DNA of 64,000 nt, taken from Pestalotiopsis fici W106-1. Taxonomy: Eukaryota; Ascomycota; Sordariomycetes; Amphisphaeriales; Sporocadaceae. Position numbers and translations under genes: made by a program. The notes below the pieces were generated by a model that saw only the letters and a list, made by a program, of their open reading frames with translations, ran no database searches and had not been told where the DNA came from. The stretch spans positions 682,001 through 746,000 of the forward strand of contig NW_006917102.1 in assembly GCF_000516985.1 (NCBI RefSeq), in the 5' to 3' direction. Below are positions 23,180 through 32,963 of this stretch, one piece after another. Position 1 is the first letter of the stretch. Every line of letters begins with the position of its first letter.

Positions 23180-25012
23180 ATGGCGCCAGGCGCGGTAGTA
23201 GATGATCGTCACCATGGCTCCTCTAGCTCCTCGTCTCCTTCAAAACCGCGAATCCTAGTCCCCGAAAAGGTCTCTCCCGATGGCCTCGCCATGCTCGCCT
23301 CGGATTTCGAGGTCGACTCTCGACCGGGCGGCCTCTCGCCCCAAGAGCTCATTGAGCTGATCCCGTCGTACCACGGCCTCATTGTCCGGTCCGAAACCAA
23401 GGTCACGTCCGAAGTGCTCACGGCGGGCAGGAACCTGCGCGTGGTGGCCCGCGCCGGCGTCGGGGTCGACAATATCGACGTGGACGCGGCCACGGCGCAG
23501 GGCATCATTGTGGTCAACTCGCCGTCGGGCAACATTGTCGCGGCGGCCGAGCACACGGTGGCCCTGCTGCTGGCCACGGCGCGCAACATTGGGCGCGCGG
23601 ACCGCACCTTCAAGGCCGGGCGGTGGGAGCGCGGCAAGCTCGTGGGCGTCGAGGTCGGCCGCAAGACGCTCGGCATCATTGGCCTCGGCAAGGTCGGCAT
23701 GAAAGTCGCCCGCATGGCCGTGGGCTTGGGCATGAAGGTCTTGGCCGCCGACCCCTATGCGAGTGCCGATGTGGCCCGCGGCGCCGGCGTCGAGCTCGTG
23801 AGCGGCGGCCTGCCCGATCTGCTGCCAGTCGTGGATTTCCTCACCATACATACCCCTTTGCTTGCCTCCACGCTGGACCTGCTCGGCGAGGACGAGTTTC
23901 GCAAGATGAAGAAGACGGCTCGTGTGCTCAACGTCGCGCGCGGCGGTGTGTACAATGAGGCTGCTCTGCTTAAGGCACTGGACGAGGGATGGATCGCTGG
24001 TGCCGGCCTCGACGTCTTTACCAAGGAGCCACCAGAGGAGGGCAGCGTAGCAGCTCAGCTGGCCCGCCACGAAAAGGTGGTCAGCACGCCGCATCTGGGT
24101 GCCAGCACGGTCGAGGCTCAGGAAAACGTTAGTTTAGACGTATGCGGACAGGTTCTACTGATATTACAAGGTGGGCTACCAACAGCGGCCGTCAATGCCC
24201 CTCTGATCCTGCCCGAAGAGTATCGCAAGCTGCAGCCGTTTGTTCGACTTGTCGAGAAGATGGGCGGCCTGTATACGCAACATTATGTAACCCGTGCCGG
24301 CAGCCGCGCACGGGTCGGCGGGCGCCGTTTCGAGCTTGTCTATCAGGGCGAACTGGCCGGCGTGTCCAACACGAGGCCGGTATTTGCGGCGCTGGTCAAG
24401 GGCCTCGTCGGGCCCTTTTCCGAGAGCGGCGGCCGCGACGTCAACATTGTCAACGCGACGCTGATTGCCAAGGAAAAGGGCATCGTGATCGACGAGGTGC
24501 ACACGCGCGGAGCGGCGGCTGATGGCGCGGCACCGTACTCGAGCCTGGTGACCCTACGGTCATACGATGGCACGACCACCGGGGAGGGCAGAGGTGAGCA
24601 GATCATTGAGGGCTATGTGAGCGGCCGTAGTATCTTCATCTCCAAGCTGGATCGCTTCACTTCCTCCTTCACACCCGAGGGCACCCTGCTCATTCTCCAC
24701 AACTATGATGAGCCAGGCAAGATTGGAGGCGTCGGCATGGCGCTGGGAAGCAAGGGCGTCAACATTGAGTGGATGCAGGTGGCTAGCCTCGTGGATAAGA
24801 AGGACGGGCGCTCGTCGGGTGCTGGAGGAGAGGAGGATCTTGGCCTCGCAAAGGTCGACAGCGCTGTCGCTGGCGTGGCTGCGGGCGGCAACGGTAAGCG
24901 AGGCAATGAGGCGCTCATGATCCTGGGCGTCGGCGGGCCGGTTGGCAATGACGTACTAGAGAGTCTGAAACAAGAAGAAGGTATCCTAGATGTCAGCCTG
25001 ATTAGATTGTAG
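23180..25012 (+). CDS. D-3-phosphoglycerate dehydrogenase, long form
   Basis: An intron-free 610-residue protein that makes 3-phosphohydroxypyruvate in the first step of serine synthesis. Order: a Ser-rich N-terminus, the substrate domain, a Rossmann NAD fold with GIIGLGKVG at 165-173, and catalytic Arg254 (NVARGG), Glu283 and His305 (TPHLGAST). An intervening (ASB-like) domain at about 325-500 and a C-terminal ACT domain (LILHNYDEPGKIGGVG) follow, the layout of long (type I) enzymes. A Gly/Ser/Ala/Lys-rich insert of about 39 residues (539-577) splits the ACT domain. The gene is clearly more GC-rich than its flanks. The start is the first ATG in frame, with context AAGATGG; the frame continues upstream only through non-ATG codons. 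Confidence 0.93.
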   Translation: MAPGAVVDDRHHGSSSSSSPSKPRILVPEKVSPDGLAMLASDFEVDSRPGGLSPQELIELIPSYHGLIVRSETKVTSEVLTAGRNLRVVARAGVGVDNIDVDAATAQGIIVVNSPSGNIVAAAEHTVALLLATARNIGRADRTFKAGRWERGKLVGVEVGRKTLGIIGLGKVGMKVARMAVGLGMKVLAADPYASADVARGAGVELVSGGLPDLLPVVDFLTIHTPLLASTLDLLGEDEFRKMKKTARVLNVARGGVYNEAALLKALDEGWIAGAGLDVFTKEPPEEGSVAAQLARHEKVVSTPHLGASTVEAQENVSLDVCGQVLLILQGGLPTAAVNAPLILPEEYRKLQPFVRLVEKMGGLYTQHYVTRAGSRARVGGRRFELVYQGELAGVSNTRPVFAALVKGLVGPFSESGGRDVNIVNATLIAKEKGIVIDEVHTRGAAADGAAPYSSLVTLRSYDGTTTGEGRGEQIIEGYVSGRSIFISKLDRFTSSFTPEGTLLILHNYDEPGKIGGVGMALGSKGVNIEWMQVASLVDKKDGRSSGAGGEEDLGLAKVDSAVAGVAAGGNGKRGNEALMILGVGGPVGNDVLESLKQEEGILDVSLIRL

Positions 25013-25363
25013 ATTCTGTATCCGCGAGCATGGAATCTGATTGGTAGCATGAGTTAGTAGGTATCATTTTGTTAGTTTATCTTTGTGGCACATTCAACCT
25101 GTACCCAATACCATTTCTCCAATTCTATATCTCTCTCACACCTAGCAAGATGTCTTAGATTGCTTCGTGGGATCGAAGCACCTCCGGCAGAAGCAAGGAA
25201 CCTCGGACTGTTTTGGAATGTATGGGGTATCTCAATTATGCTGCAACTATGGTATCAACAAAAACGGGAAGAACTCTAGTATTACATGTGTCTGCCGCGA
25301 TTACGCACGGCTATTCTGGCTCATGTTGTGGTCGTTCATTTCGAGTCCGATGCGAGGGCTTCT
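25013..25363. other. Convergent 3' flanks
   Basis: 350 bases between the stop codons of 3-phosphoglycerate dehydrogenase (plus) and Fmp52 (minus). They hold the two 3' UTRs; nothing else is seen. Confidence 0.6.
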
Positions 25364-26146
25364 CTACAGCTTGTACTCGTCGCGGCCGAGGCGGACCACG
25401 TCGGCCTGCTCCAGAACCCAGTACTTGCTGGGAGCCTTGCCGTCACGGGCCAGCAGAGCGGCATTGACGGCGGCACGGGCAATAACGTTGGCATCCTGGC
25501 CGAGACGGTCGCGGGCAAAACCGGGCATGACGTTGATGACGGTGTGAAATAGGGTCGAGCCTCCCTTCTTGGGAGTCTCGCGCTCGCCCAGGATGGCGCC
25601 GGGTCGCACAATAATGGTCTGCTCAAACTCGAGCTCCTTGATGGTCTTCTCGACACCCTGCTTCATCTGCGAGTAGGGGACCCGGTTGGCGAGCATGCCC
25701 TCGGTGCCGGCAGAGGAGATGAAGACAAAGGTCTTGATGCCTTGCTCGCGGGCTGCTTTGGCAATGTCGACGTTGACTAGGATTTGCAAGAGACATTGGT
25801 TAGTTTGGCTATCCGTCATTCACATCGGCAGGGATACTGGGGGATTGCCCTTGGGGAAATGCTCACGATCATGGTCAATCTTCCACTGATTAGCGATGCC
25901 GCCAGCTGCGGCTCTGGTGGTGCCCACGGACGAGAAGAGCACGTCTGGCGGAGGGGCAATGGCGGATAGGGCGGAAGTCCACTTTGCAGTGTCGGCCTCG
26001 ATGTGAGCGTTGAGCTTGGCTCCCTCTCTTGTAGGGGCGCGGCGCGAGATGGTGTGGACGGCGCTGATGCTGTCAATACCAAGCAACGTCGACAGAATGT
26101 TGGCGCCGACAAAGCCAGTGCTGCCGAAGATGGCGGTAGACGTCAT
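25364..26146 (-). CDS. fmp52: Fmp52-like NAD(P)-binding protein, mitochondrial outer membrane
   Basis: Two exons, 26146-25867 and 25776-25364 (693 nt, 230 residues), with donor GTGAGC and acceptor CCTAG. A short atypical SDR: nucleotide-binding GSTGFVG at 8-14, SSVGTTRAAAG, VFISSAGTEG, and YSQMKQGVE with the Tyr-x3-Lys pair, then IIVRPGAILGERE. This pattern and length fit the fungal Fmp52 / animal TIP30 (HTATIP2) group; yeast Fmp52 sits on the mitochondrial outer membrane. No enzymatic substrate is established for the family. An earlier in-frame ATG would add 36 residues, but family members start at the MTSTAIFG-type N-terminus, so 26146 is preferred. Confidence 0.87.
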
Positions 26147-27101
26147 TTTCTTTATCTGATGGAATTTGTGGTTGTACGTTGTAGAACAAGTCAAGGTGGT
26201 TTGGAAGGAGTAAATAGCTAGGGAGAAGATGAACAGTTTCAGAGTTGAGACCAAGAGACAAGTCGCTTCTTATCTAGAATAGCAATGAATGGTTTCATTC
26301 AAGCGCAACCATGGATATTCCAAGCATCAATTGCATTCTGGGCAGGGCGGGCCACGAAATTCTCGAGTCATGTCAATTCCGCGGTTCTCGGTTGCCAGGG
26401 TACGTAGGTAGGTATTAACAATCAACTATAAGGGAAGCACATGGAAATTTGAGCTTTAACATGGGCTGCACCAGTTTTTCTTTTACACTTTTTGACATTA
26501 CTGATATACTCGGCAATCGGACTACTCTTCACAACAGTGTCACTATCGCAATTTGCCAGCTCGAAATGTTATTCTCATTCAAGCCATCATGTTACAACAT
26601 GATAATGAAGCTAATCGTGGATCGTGCTGAGCTTGTACGTAGTACCGTTAAGGTCGTCAGTACACTGATTACCACTAAATTGGACGGAGCTCCAGGGCTC
26701 TTTTTGGAGCTGCCAAAACAGATGACATAATCCAGTGCTCTAACCTCCGCAAGCTCCGGGTGGGATTTCTCTACACGCTAAATGTGCTGTAACTGGACCC
26801 TTGACAGCAGCGGAATTTGCCCCGCCGATCCCTGATTTGATGGCATCATCATTGCACCGCCGCCAGAATTCCAAATAATTCATGATACCCATCCAACTCA
26901 CCCGCTCATATGATCTCTTTTTTTCCTCAAGTACTTGCATTGATATCTGTCAGCACTCGCCAACAGGAAAAACCACTCTATATACGACGATAGACTGAGT
27001 ATAAGAAGCACATTCAGAAACAAGACAAAAATACCCAGTACCCAGCCATTTGGCAGCGTAAACTTGACTTGTCCAATTAAGAGACAGACCAGAATTTCTT
27101 C
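26147..27101. other. Divergent promoter region, Fmp52 / MsrB
   Basis: 955 bases between two divergently transcribed genes. Includes GTAGGTAGGTATT near 26403, one of several TAGG repeats in the window. No gene is supported. Confidence 0.5.
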
Positions 27102-27779
27102 ATGCGACTGCCGCCCTTCTCCACTTTCCTTCGCTCATTGTATACCTTCTCCAGCTTCACCAGAGCTCGAGCCTCGGCACACCAATCACTGCGTCGAAGC
27201 CCAGAAACCTTGAGGTCCATGCCCAGCATCCCCTTCTTCGGCAGTCTCTTCAGTTCGTCGAGCTCTAGCAAGATGTCTTATCCGGACCAGCGGACAGATG
27301 ACGAGTGGCGGGCCGTCTTGAACAAAGGTATGTAGTAATGTGGGACCATAGAACTTCCTCCGCTGCCGCCGGCGGTGATCCGCCTCATTACTGACTCGGT
27401 ACCGCCAACAGAGCAGTTTAGAATCCTGAGAGAAAAGGGCACGGAGCCCCCGGGATCTGGCAAGTTTGACAAGACCTACCCTGAGACGGGCGTCTTTACG
27501 TGCGCCGGCTGCAATGCTCCCCTGTACAAGGCCACGCACAAGTTCAAGTCGGGCTGTGGCTGGCCCGCCTACTTTGACAGCATTCCCGGCGCCGTCACCC
27601 GCCACACCGACAACACTTTCGGCATGGCCCGGACTGAGATTGTGTGCTCCAACTGCGGAGGACATCTGGGCCACGTCTTCAAGGGAGAAGGCTACCCTAC
27701 GCCCACTGACGAGCGTCACTGCGTCAACAGCGTCAGCCTGAGCTTTTCGCCCGAGGACCCTGTTGAAAAGTCCAGCTAG
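27102..27779 (+). CDS. msrB: Peptide methionine-R-sulfoxide reductase B
   Basis: Two exons, 27102-27327 and 27412-27779 (594 nt, 197 residues). It reduces the R form of methionine sulfoxide in proteins. The catalytic domain (about 60-190) starts SYPDQRTDDEWRAVLNKEQF. Two CxxC pairs (CAGC and CSNC) would hold structural zinc. SGCGWPAYFDS, GGHLGHVF and the active-site RHCVNS (Cys179) are all present. The N-terminal 57 or so residues are Arg/Ser/Phe-rich with almost no acidic residues, as in mitochondrial presequences. Internal in-frame ATGs (starting MPSIPF and MSYPDQ) would make shorter cytosolic forms. Thioredoxin is the expected reductant. Confidence 0.93.
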
Positions 27780-29542
27780 ATGTACTTTATTAGGTTGAGA
27801 CTGGCACCGGGTGCAGTCATTCGGTTGTATTCGAAGTTTAAAAAAAAAATGAACAGAGAAGATTTCATCCAGAGCATCTCAGTTACCCAGGCAACCAGGT
27901 CAATATTCCCATTTGTGAATGTGCTGCTCCGATATGTTGGGTTTTTTTTTCTTATCTCGGCGATGAAGTTTCTCTGCCATAACGACCCAAGGTGCCTCAT
28001 CGTACCCAAGGAGCACCAGAAACGACTGTAAATAATGCTTAAACATGTTTTCTCTTTTGTTTGTCGTATTAATTTGAGGGCATCCACAACGCGCCGTTTG
28101 TGGCGTCCTGGATCTTTTCGGGGGTAGTACATTCCCGGGTAGTTAGGCTCCAGGCAGATATAGTTGAAAAGGCTCTTTAGCAGCTCTGCGCTTTCTTACA
28201 GTACTTGTCAGTGTACGGGTCACCTGTGACGGTACGGCCAGCTTCCACACTCTCCTTTCCCTCCCTCTACCCATGCTCAGTGGGCAGAGTGCAAATACAT
28301 CAAGTATATTGTCTTAATGTAGTCAACTCTTGGTTGTTATTAGACCACCTTACAAGAGCTCGACGACTTAGAGCCGTCTTTAGATCAGTTTCGAGATGGC
28401 AATAGCAGTGTATGTGTTGGAGAGATGCTTCGTAAAGGCGAAAGAGAGTATTCGGCCGAATATGAAGAAAAAACGCCGAGGCTACTGCCTCCCCTGTCAG
28501 AACCATCCACGAGGGCTACTCATCATGATCGAATTTTCTGCCATGATACTTTCCTCTCCAGCTGCTTCCTTCGATTGATAGTGGTATCACATCGCGAAGA
28601 ACTTGCTACCCTAAGTGATCCGGCGCAAAATCAACAGATATATCTTGGACAGCTTCTTTGCTTGCTTCAAATGTTTCTCCCATAAAGTTGCCAGCAATCC
28701 ATTGTAGACACGTAATGATTTCGAATCTCATGTTTTGTCTGTTACAGCATAAGTAAAACCACAACTGTTTGAATATTACTTATCTTTCTTCTGGATGTCT
28801 CAAGGAGCTTGGAAAGAATATACTGCATGTCAAAATTCGAGAGAAAGCTAGATCGGGAGTCTGACCTGCTCACTATGAGCGGACACCTCCGACACAATTC
28901 CAAAATTGTAACTGGGCGTGACAAGGGCATACGCGTACCTGATGGTGTCGTTAGTGGTCGGACGCTCGTATGATACAGACTTGGAAAGGGGTTCCTAGAT
29001 CTTTCTCCGGATTTCTCGTTAATGGCATGTCAGATTAAACATTAAACTTCATGTCGCATCGAACCTACTCTAGGTACCTTGTTAGAGTGCCACTATGATC
29101 ATCCTGTTGTGAAGAACACTGTTGATGTAGGCAGTTAGGCAGTCAAGAGCAGACTCCCAGAGATGGCAAAAACCATTGTTTACATTCAGAAAACTCAAAT
29201 TTGTCTCCCATCTCGTCTAAAAACAGAGCCTTGCTTGTTCCACAGTATCTTTTGCTTCTCATTTTCCTCACCCAGACAACATCTCTGCTCCCTTCTTCGA
29301 ATCGGTTAACCATCTTGCTACTCTTGCAACAATACGCTCAAAACACTGTAGTGGTTCAAATCATATCAGTCAACTTGATTATATCTCACTTCCTCTGTTC
29401 ATTGAGTCGTCTCTCTACCTCAAGTCTACTGGACCACCTGCTGCTCTCTTAACACCACAACCAACACGTCGCAGTGGTTCCACTCACACCTAGTAACTGG
29501 ATTCCACCTCTCCTGTCCATTTTTCCGATCAAGAAAATCAAA
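27780..29542. other. Intergenic, MsrB to the orphan gene
   Basis: 1.76 kb without a supported gene. The right end (about 29200-29542) is TC/CA-rich and reads like the promoter and leader of the next gene (CTCACACC, TCCACCTCTCC). Confidence 0.5.
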
Positions 29543-30170
29543 ATGGGCGAGAACAAGAAGCAGACCACTGCTCAGAACATCACTGAGAAGGCCACTGCTC
29601 CGGTGACTCCCGAGAGTGCTGTCAAAGAGCCGGTTTACCGGCATCAGTACTATCTGAGATCTCGAGCCCCAATCGGCGAAAGGACACTTCCCTGTAAGTC
29701 CCAAAAGACCATTTGCTTTTCTTGCCTTTATCATTTCGCGTGCCTCGTTCAAGACAGTCTGCTTCTATTGAATTGTGACCCCGTCTCATCTTTCTATCCT
29801 GTGGAAACGAATTCCTACCCATTACCTGTAGCTCAACCACTCCCCCGAGAAGGAATTGACAAGCTGACATGTATGTGACTCCCCAGTTCGCATCGAGCGG
29901 AAGACCCCCGGCGGGCGTGTCAATCTCAGGGTTGTCAAGCCCGGCACTTCCAAGCTCGCCCAAAGCCGAGCTTCGCTCATCATCCGACAAACTCCCCAAG
30001 TCAGAATCAAGGTTATTGGCCGCTGGGCGGGAGTAGCTCGCCTGGCTGAAGAGCGTAAGGCTGGCCATGAGCGCACTGAGGTGCCGCTAGAAAAGCCCAA
30101 TCAAGACGAAGACGATGCCGAGGAGTGCGTTGAGGAGGGCGACGGAGATGCCGAGGAGACCGAGGAGTAG
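29543..30170 (+). CDS. Small unrecognised protein with basic core and acidic tail
   Basis: Two exons, 29543-29693 and 29887-30170 (435 nt, 144 residues), donor GTAAGT, acceptor CTCCCCAG with a CTGAC-like branch 18 bases before it. The phases match and the sum is a multiple of three, which supports the model. The N-terminus is polar (MGENKKQTTAQN), followed by YRHQYYLRSRAPIGERTLP, a basic core (FRIERKTPGGRVNLRVVK, VRIKVIGRWAGVARLAEER) and an acidic tail (DEDDAEECVEEGDGDAEET). No signal peptide, membrane segment or known domain is seen. I do not recognise it; the charge pattern would suit a nucleic-acid or nucleosome-associated protein, but that is only inference. The intron is long (193 nt) for this window. 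Confidence 0.65.
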
Positions 30171-31619
30171 AAGGGACGAGGGCAGCTTCTCTCCGAAGCA
30201 CACTGTCCGCTCAGGATTTTGCTTTCAACTTTGTCACCATATTTGCTTTCTTTTGCATTTTCATTTTCCCAACATTCGCCTTGGCATTTGTTTGGACCTG
30301 ATCACCGGTTGAGCAATGCTCCCGGGTGGATGAAAGGATCTACGGAAAGGAGTTTTGGCATTATCATTTGGAAATACCCCCTCATCATCATTATCGTCGA
30401 ACGCTTCGATCGGATTGCAACAGGATACACAGAAAGGAGTTTTGGCATGTTACATGGAAATACCCCCCTCATAATCATCATCGTCGTCATCGTTGTTGTC
30501 GTCGAATGTTTTGGCATGGGTCATTACAGGATACACGGAAAGGAGCTATAGCATCATCATCTATAAATTCCTTCTCTTCATCGAAGATCGAAGGAAGAAA
30601 TAGAAACCTGTTAAATCAATCTGGCCTTTCAATTGTGATATTTGATTACGTTTCTTGTTGCTGAGCATGCGTAATGCATACTTGACTTCTATTATTTCAA
30701 GACTTACCACCCACTACCTCCCAATAAATGTCTCGTATCGACCCCTTGTCAAACAATCATATTCCGGTAGTCCCCTCTGCACCTAAGTGAATTGCTTCTT
30801 CTGGCCATCTTATACAAGAGCATAGAGAATCTCGCAATTTTTTCAAAACCAAGTCGATGTATTTTTGGCAACACATATTCACTTGTATTCTATACTTCTA
30901 TTTAGTTCCGTTTGCTGGCAAGGGCTCACGGACAGCACTCATAATTTCACACTAGATATTTCTAGAACATCTTCCACGAAAGGTCAGAGAATCTATATTG
31001 CTGTTTTCCCTGCGGTTCCTAGTGCAACTTTTCGGTACCGTTTCCCCCTTGAAGACTTTTGGGGCAAAGCTCCTACAACACCAAGAATCCCTTCACAATT
31101 ACACCAAATTGCTTGTTGCTACCACGGAAAAATTGTTATTTGCTGTTCGAAATCCCTCGTATCATACATTAAATGGAATATATCATTCCATGTCAAGCAC
31201 TAAATTCCATGCCACCTGCAATGTGTAGATGACCGTATGATCAAGCCAACTACCTGTTCGCAATACCACTTTTCTTAATCCACCATAATGAGCTCCAAGA
31301 CTCAATGCCGTTAGGATTTCGAATTATTATATTCCCATGGGATGTTCCGTGGTTCCAGGCTCGAGATTCCCGACATGGCCGGGAGCAAAAGCGGTAATGC
31401 AGCATGATGATTGCCCCAAACGGTTAGGTTCACCCAGGTCCGCACCTATGATGTCTACCGACTCTTGACAAAGACCATTGATTATTTAGACCCCCAATAG
31501 TGCGAGCTGCTCTCTTCAACTCAGCACAATATACAAGCTTAACTCAAAGAAGATTTAACAAGTGAGCTCAAGCCAGACTATTGCATAGATTTACCGCGCA
31601 GCAGAAAGAAGTGGCGACC
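30171..31619. other. Intergenic, orphan gene to isochorismatase
   Basis: Holds the tandem repeat listed separately at 30335-30570, then AT-rich sequence and the promoter of the next gene. No gene is supported. Confidence 0.5.
30335..30570 (+). repeat. Imperfect tandem repeat downstream of the orphan gene
   Basis: Three copies of a unit begin at about 30335, 30422 and 30528. Each starts AGGATMYACRGAAAGGAG, and the first two continue GTTTTGGCAT, a GGAAATACCCCC block and a run of ATCATC/GTCGTC triplets. Spacings are 87 and 106 bases; the third copy is cut short. It lies 165-400 bases past the stop codon, so it is probably in the 3' UTR. Confidence 0.8.
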
Positions 31620-32183
31620 ATGAAGACGGCACTGCTGGTGATTGATATGCAGCAATACTTTAGCGACATGGCTGAAAAGGCCACGCCCAACATCAAGACG
31701 CTTCAGAAGCACTTTTCAGACCAAGCAAAGCCCATCATTTACACGCAGCACGGCCATCCAGAAGAGGATTTTAAGCGTCCCTACAAAAACCAGCTCGTGC
31801 GCAAATGGGGAGTCGACGGCTCCATCCACCGCGGGAGTCCCGACTGGGAGCTGATTCCCTGGGTGAAGCAGTCCGTCGGCGACGCGCCCGTGGTCGCCAA
31901 GAACACCTACGACGCCTTTGTCAATACCAACCTCGCCCAGTTGCTCGAGCGCGACCAGGTGGACCGCGTCGTCGTTTGCGGGGTCATGACGGACTGCTGC
32001 TGTGAGACGACGGCCCGGAGCGCGTTCAATCTCGGCTGGGAGACGTGGCTGGTCAGTGATGCGTGCTATAGTGTCGACGAGGAGCAGCATCAACGGAGTC
32101 TGCATGATTTTGCTTTTGGGTACGGCCCCTTGTGGACGACGGACCAAGTCATTGATGCACTGAAAAAGGAGGACAAGTTGTAG
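31620..32183 (+). CDS. Isochorismatase-family cysteine hydrolase
   Basis: An intron-free 187-residue protein with the complete catalytic triad of the family: Asp9 (LLVIDMQ), Lys94 (VVAKNTYDAF) and Cys127 (GVMTDCCC). Length and motifs fit stand-alone isochorismatase-like hydrolases, which cleave amides or imides such as nicotinamide analogues or N-carbamoyl compounds, or vinyl ethers. The substrate cannot be told from sequence. No signal peptide, so cytosolic is likely. Three Cys in a row at the active site is slightly unusual. The ATG at 31620 is the first in frame with a good purine context (GACCATGA). Confidence 0.88.
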   Translation: MKTALLVIDMQQYFSDMAEKATPNIKTLQKHFSDQAKPIIYTQHGHPEEDFKRPYKNQLVRKWGVDGSIHRGSPDWELIPWVKQSVGDAPVVAKNTYDAFVNTNLAQLLERDQVDRVVVCGVMTDCCCETTARSAFNLGWETWLVSDACYSVDEEQHQRSLHDFAFGYGPLWTTDQVIDALKKEDKL

Positions 32184-32963
32184 TGAAAGCAGAAGAGGTG
32201 AAAATGTGGTATTCTTTTTCTCCTCATGCTGGAAAATGGAAGTCGCCTTGATGAAGCCATTTTGTGACTGGTGACATATTTTCAAAGTGTTTGTTGTCTG
32301 CCTACTACCGACTCGAAGCTGCGCATTGCCATGTACAGTAGCTTGGCATTCAAAAAGTCTAAGAATTGCTTTTGTCGATATTCCCAACAGATTTTCTCGT
32401 GAGCTGCTAGTATTATATAGGTATTTGAATCATCTGTCGACGCTTATCTCAATTAATTTCCGTTATCTACTGTAGGTCGTCAATATCTTGAAAATTGCCA
32501 ACTACAAGTATGCAGATGAAAGGTCCAAGGACTCTTGGAAATTCATATTTCTTTTACACAATCAGCTCTTGCCCAACCCTTCAGTTGGAGGAACCAGGAG
32601 ATATTGTTATAAATATATAAAACTACATGTCCTTCACTTTTACCAAATTGTTTCTCTTCGGGAAACTTTAAGCCACCACGCTTGGCTTCCAGGGGCTAGA
32701 CTGCTCCGGGACTGCGGTGAGACGAAACCCCCAAGACCCCCAGCTTTGCCGGCCAACCGTTGTTGGTCTGGCTTAACCCCGAGAGGGATCCCTTTTTCTT
32801 TTTTAAAGTTGACCGACTGCTCTGGTCATCTGCTTGAGAAAAAGAATCACATTCTCCTTGTGCTGTCACACGAATCGTTGGTCAATTCCTTCTTCGTCTG
32901 TTCATTCATACATCCATCATCCGACCAAGTCATACATCAAAAAAATACCATCTCGGAGGTTGA
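32184..32963. promoter_or_regulatory. Upstream region of alanine aminotransferase
   Basis: Holds the 3' flank of the isochorismatase-like gene and, at 32608-32615, a TATAAATA box on the plus strand about 350 bases before the alanine aminotransferase ATG. The 100 bases before the ATG are CT/CA-rich. No gene is seen. Confidence 0.4.
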
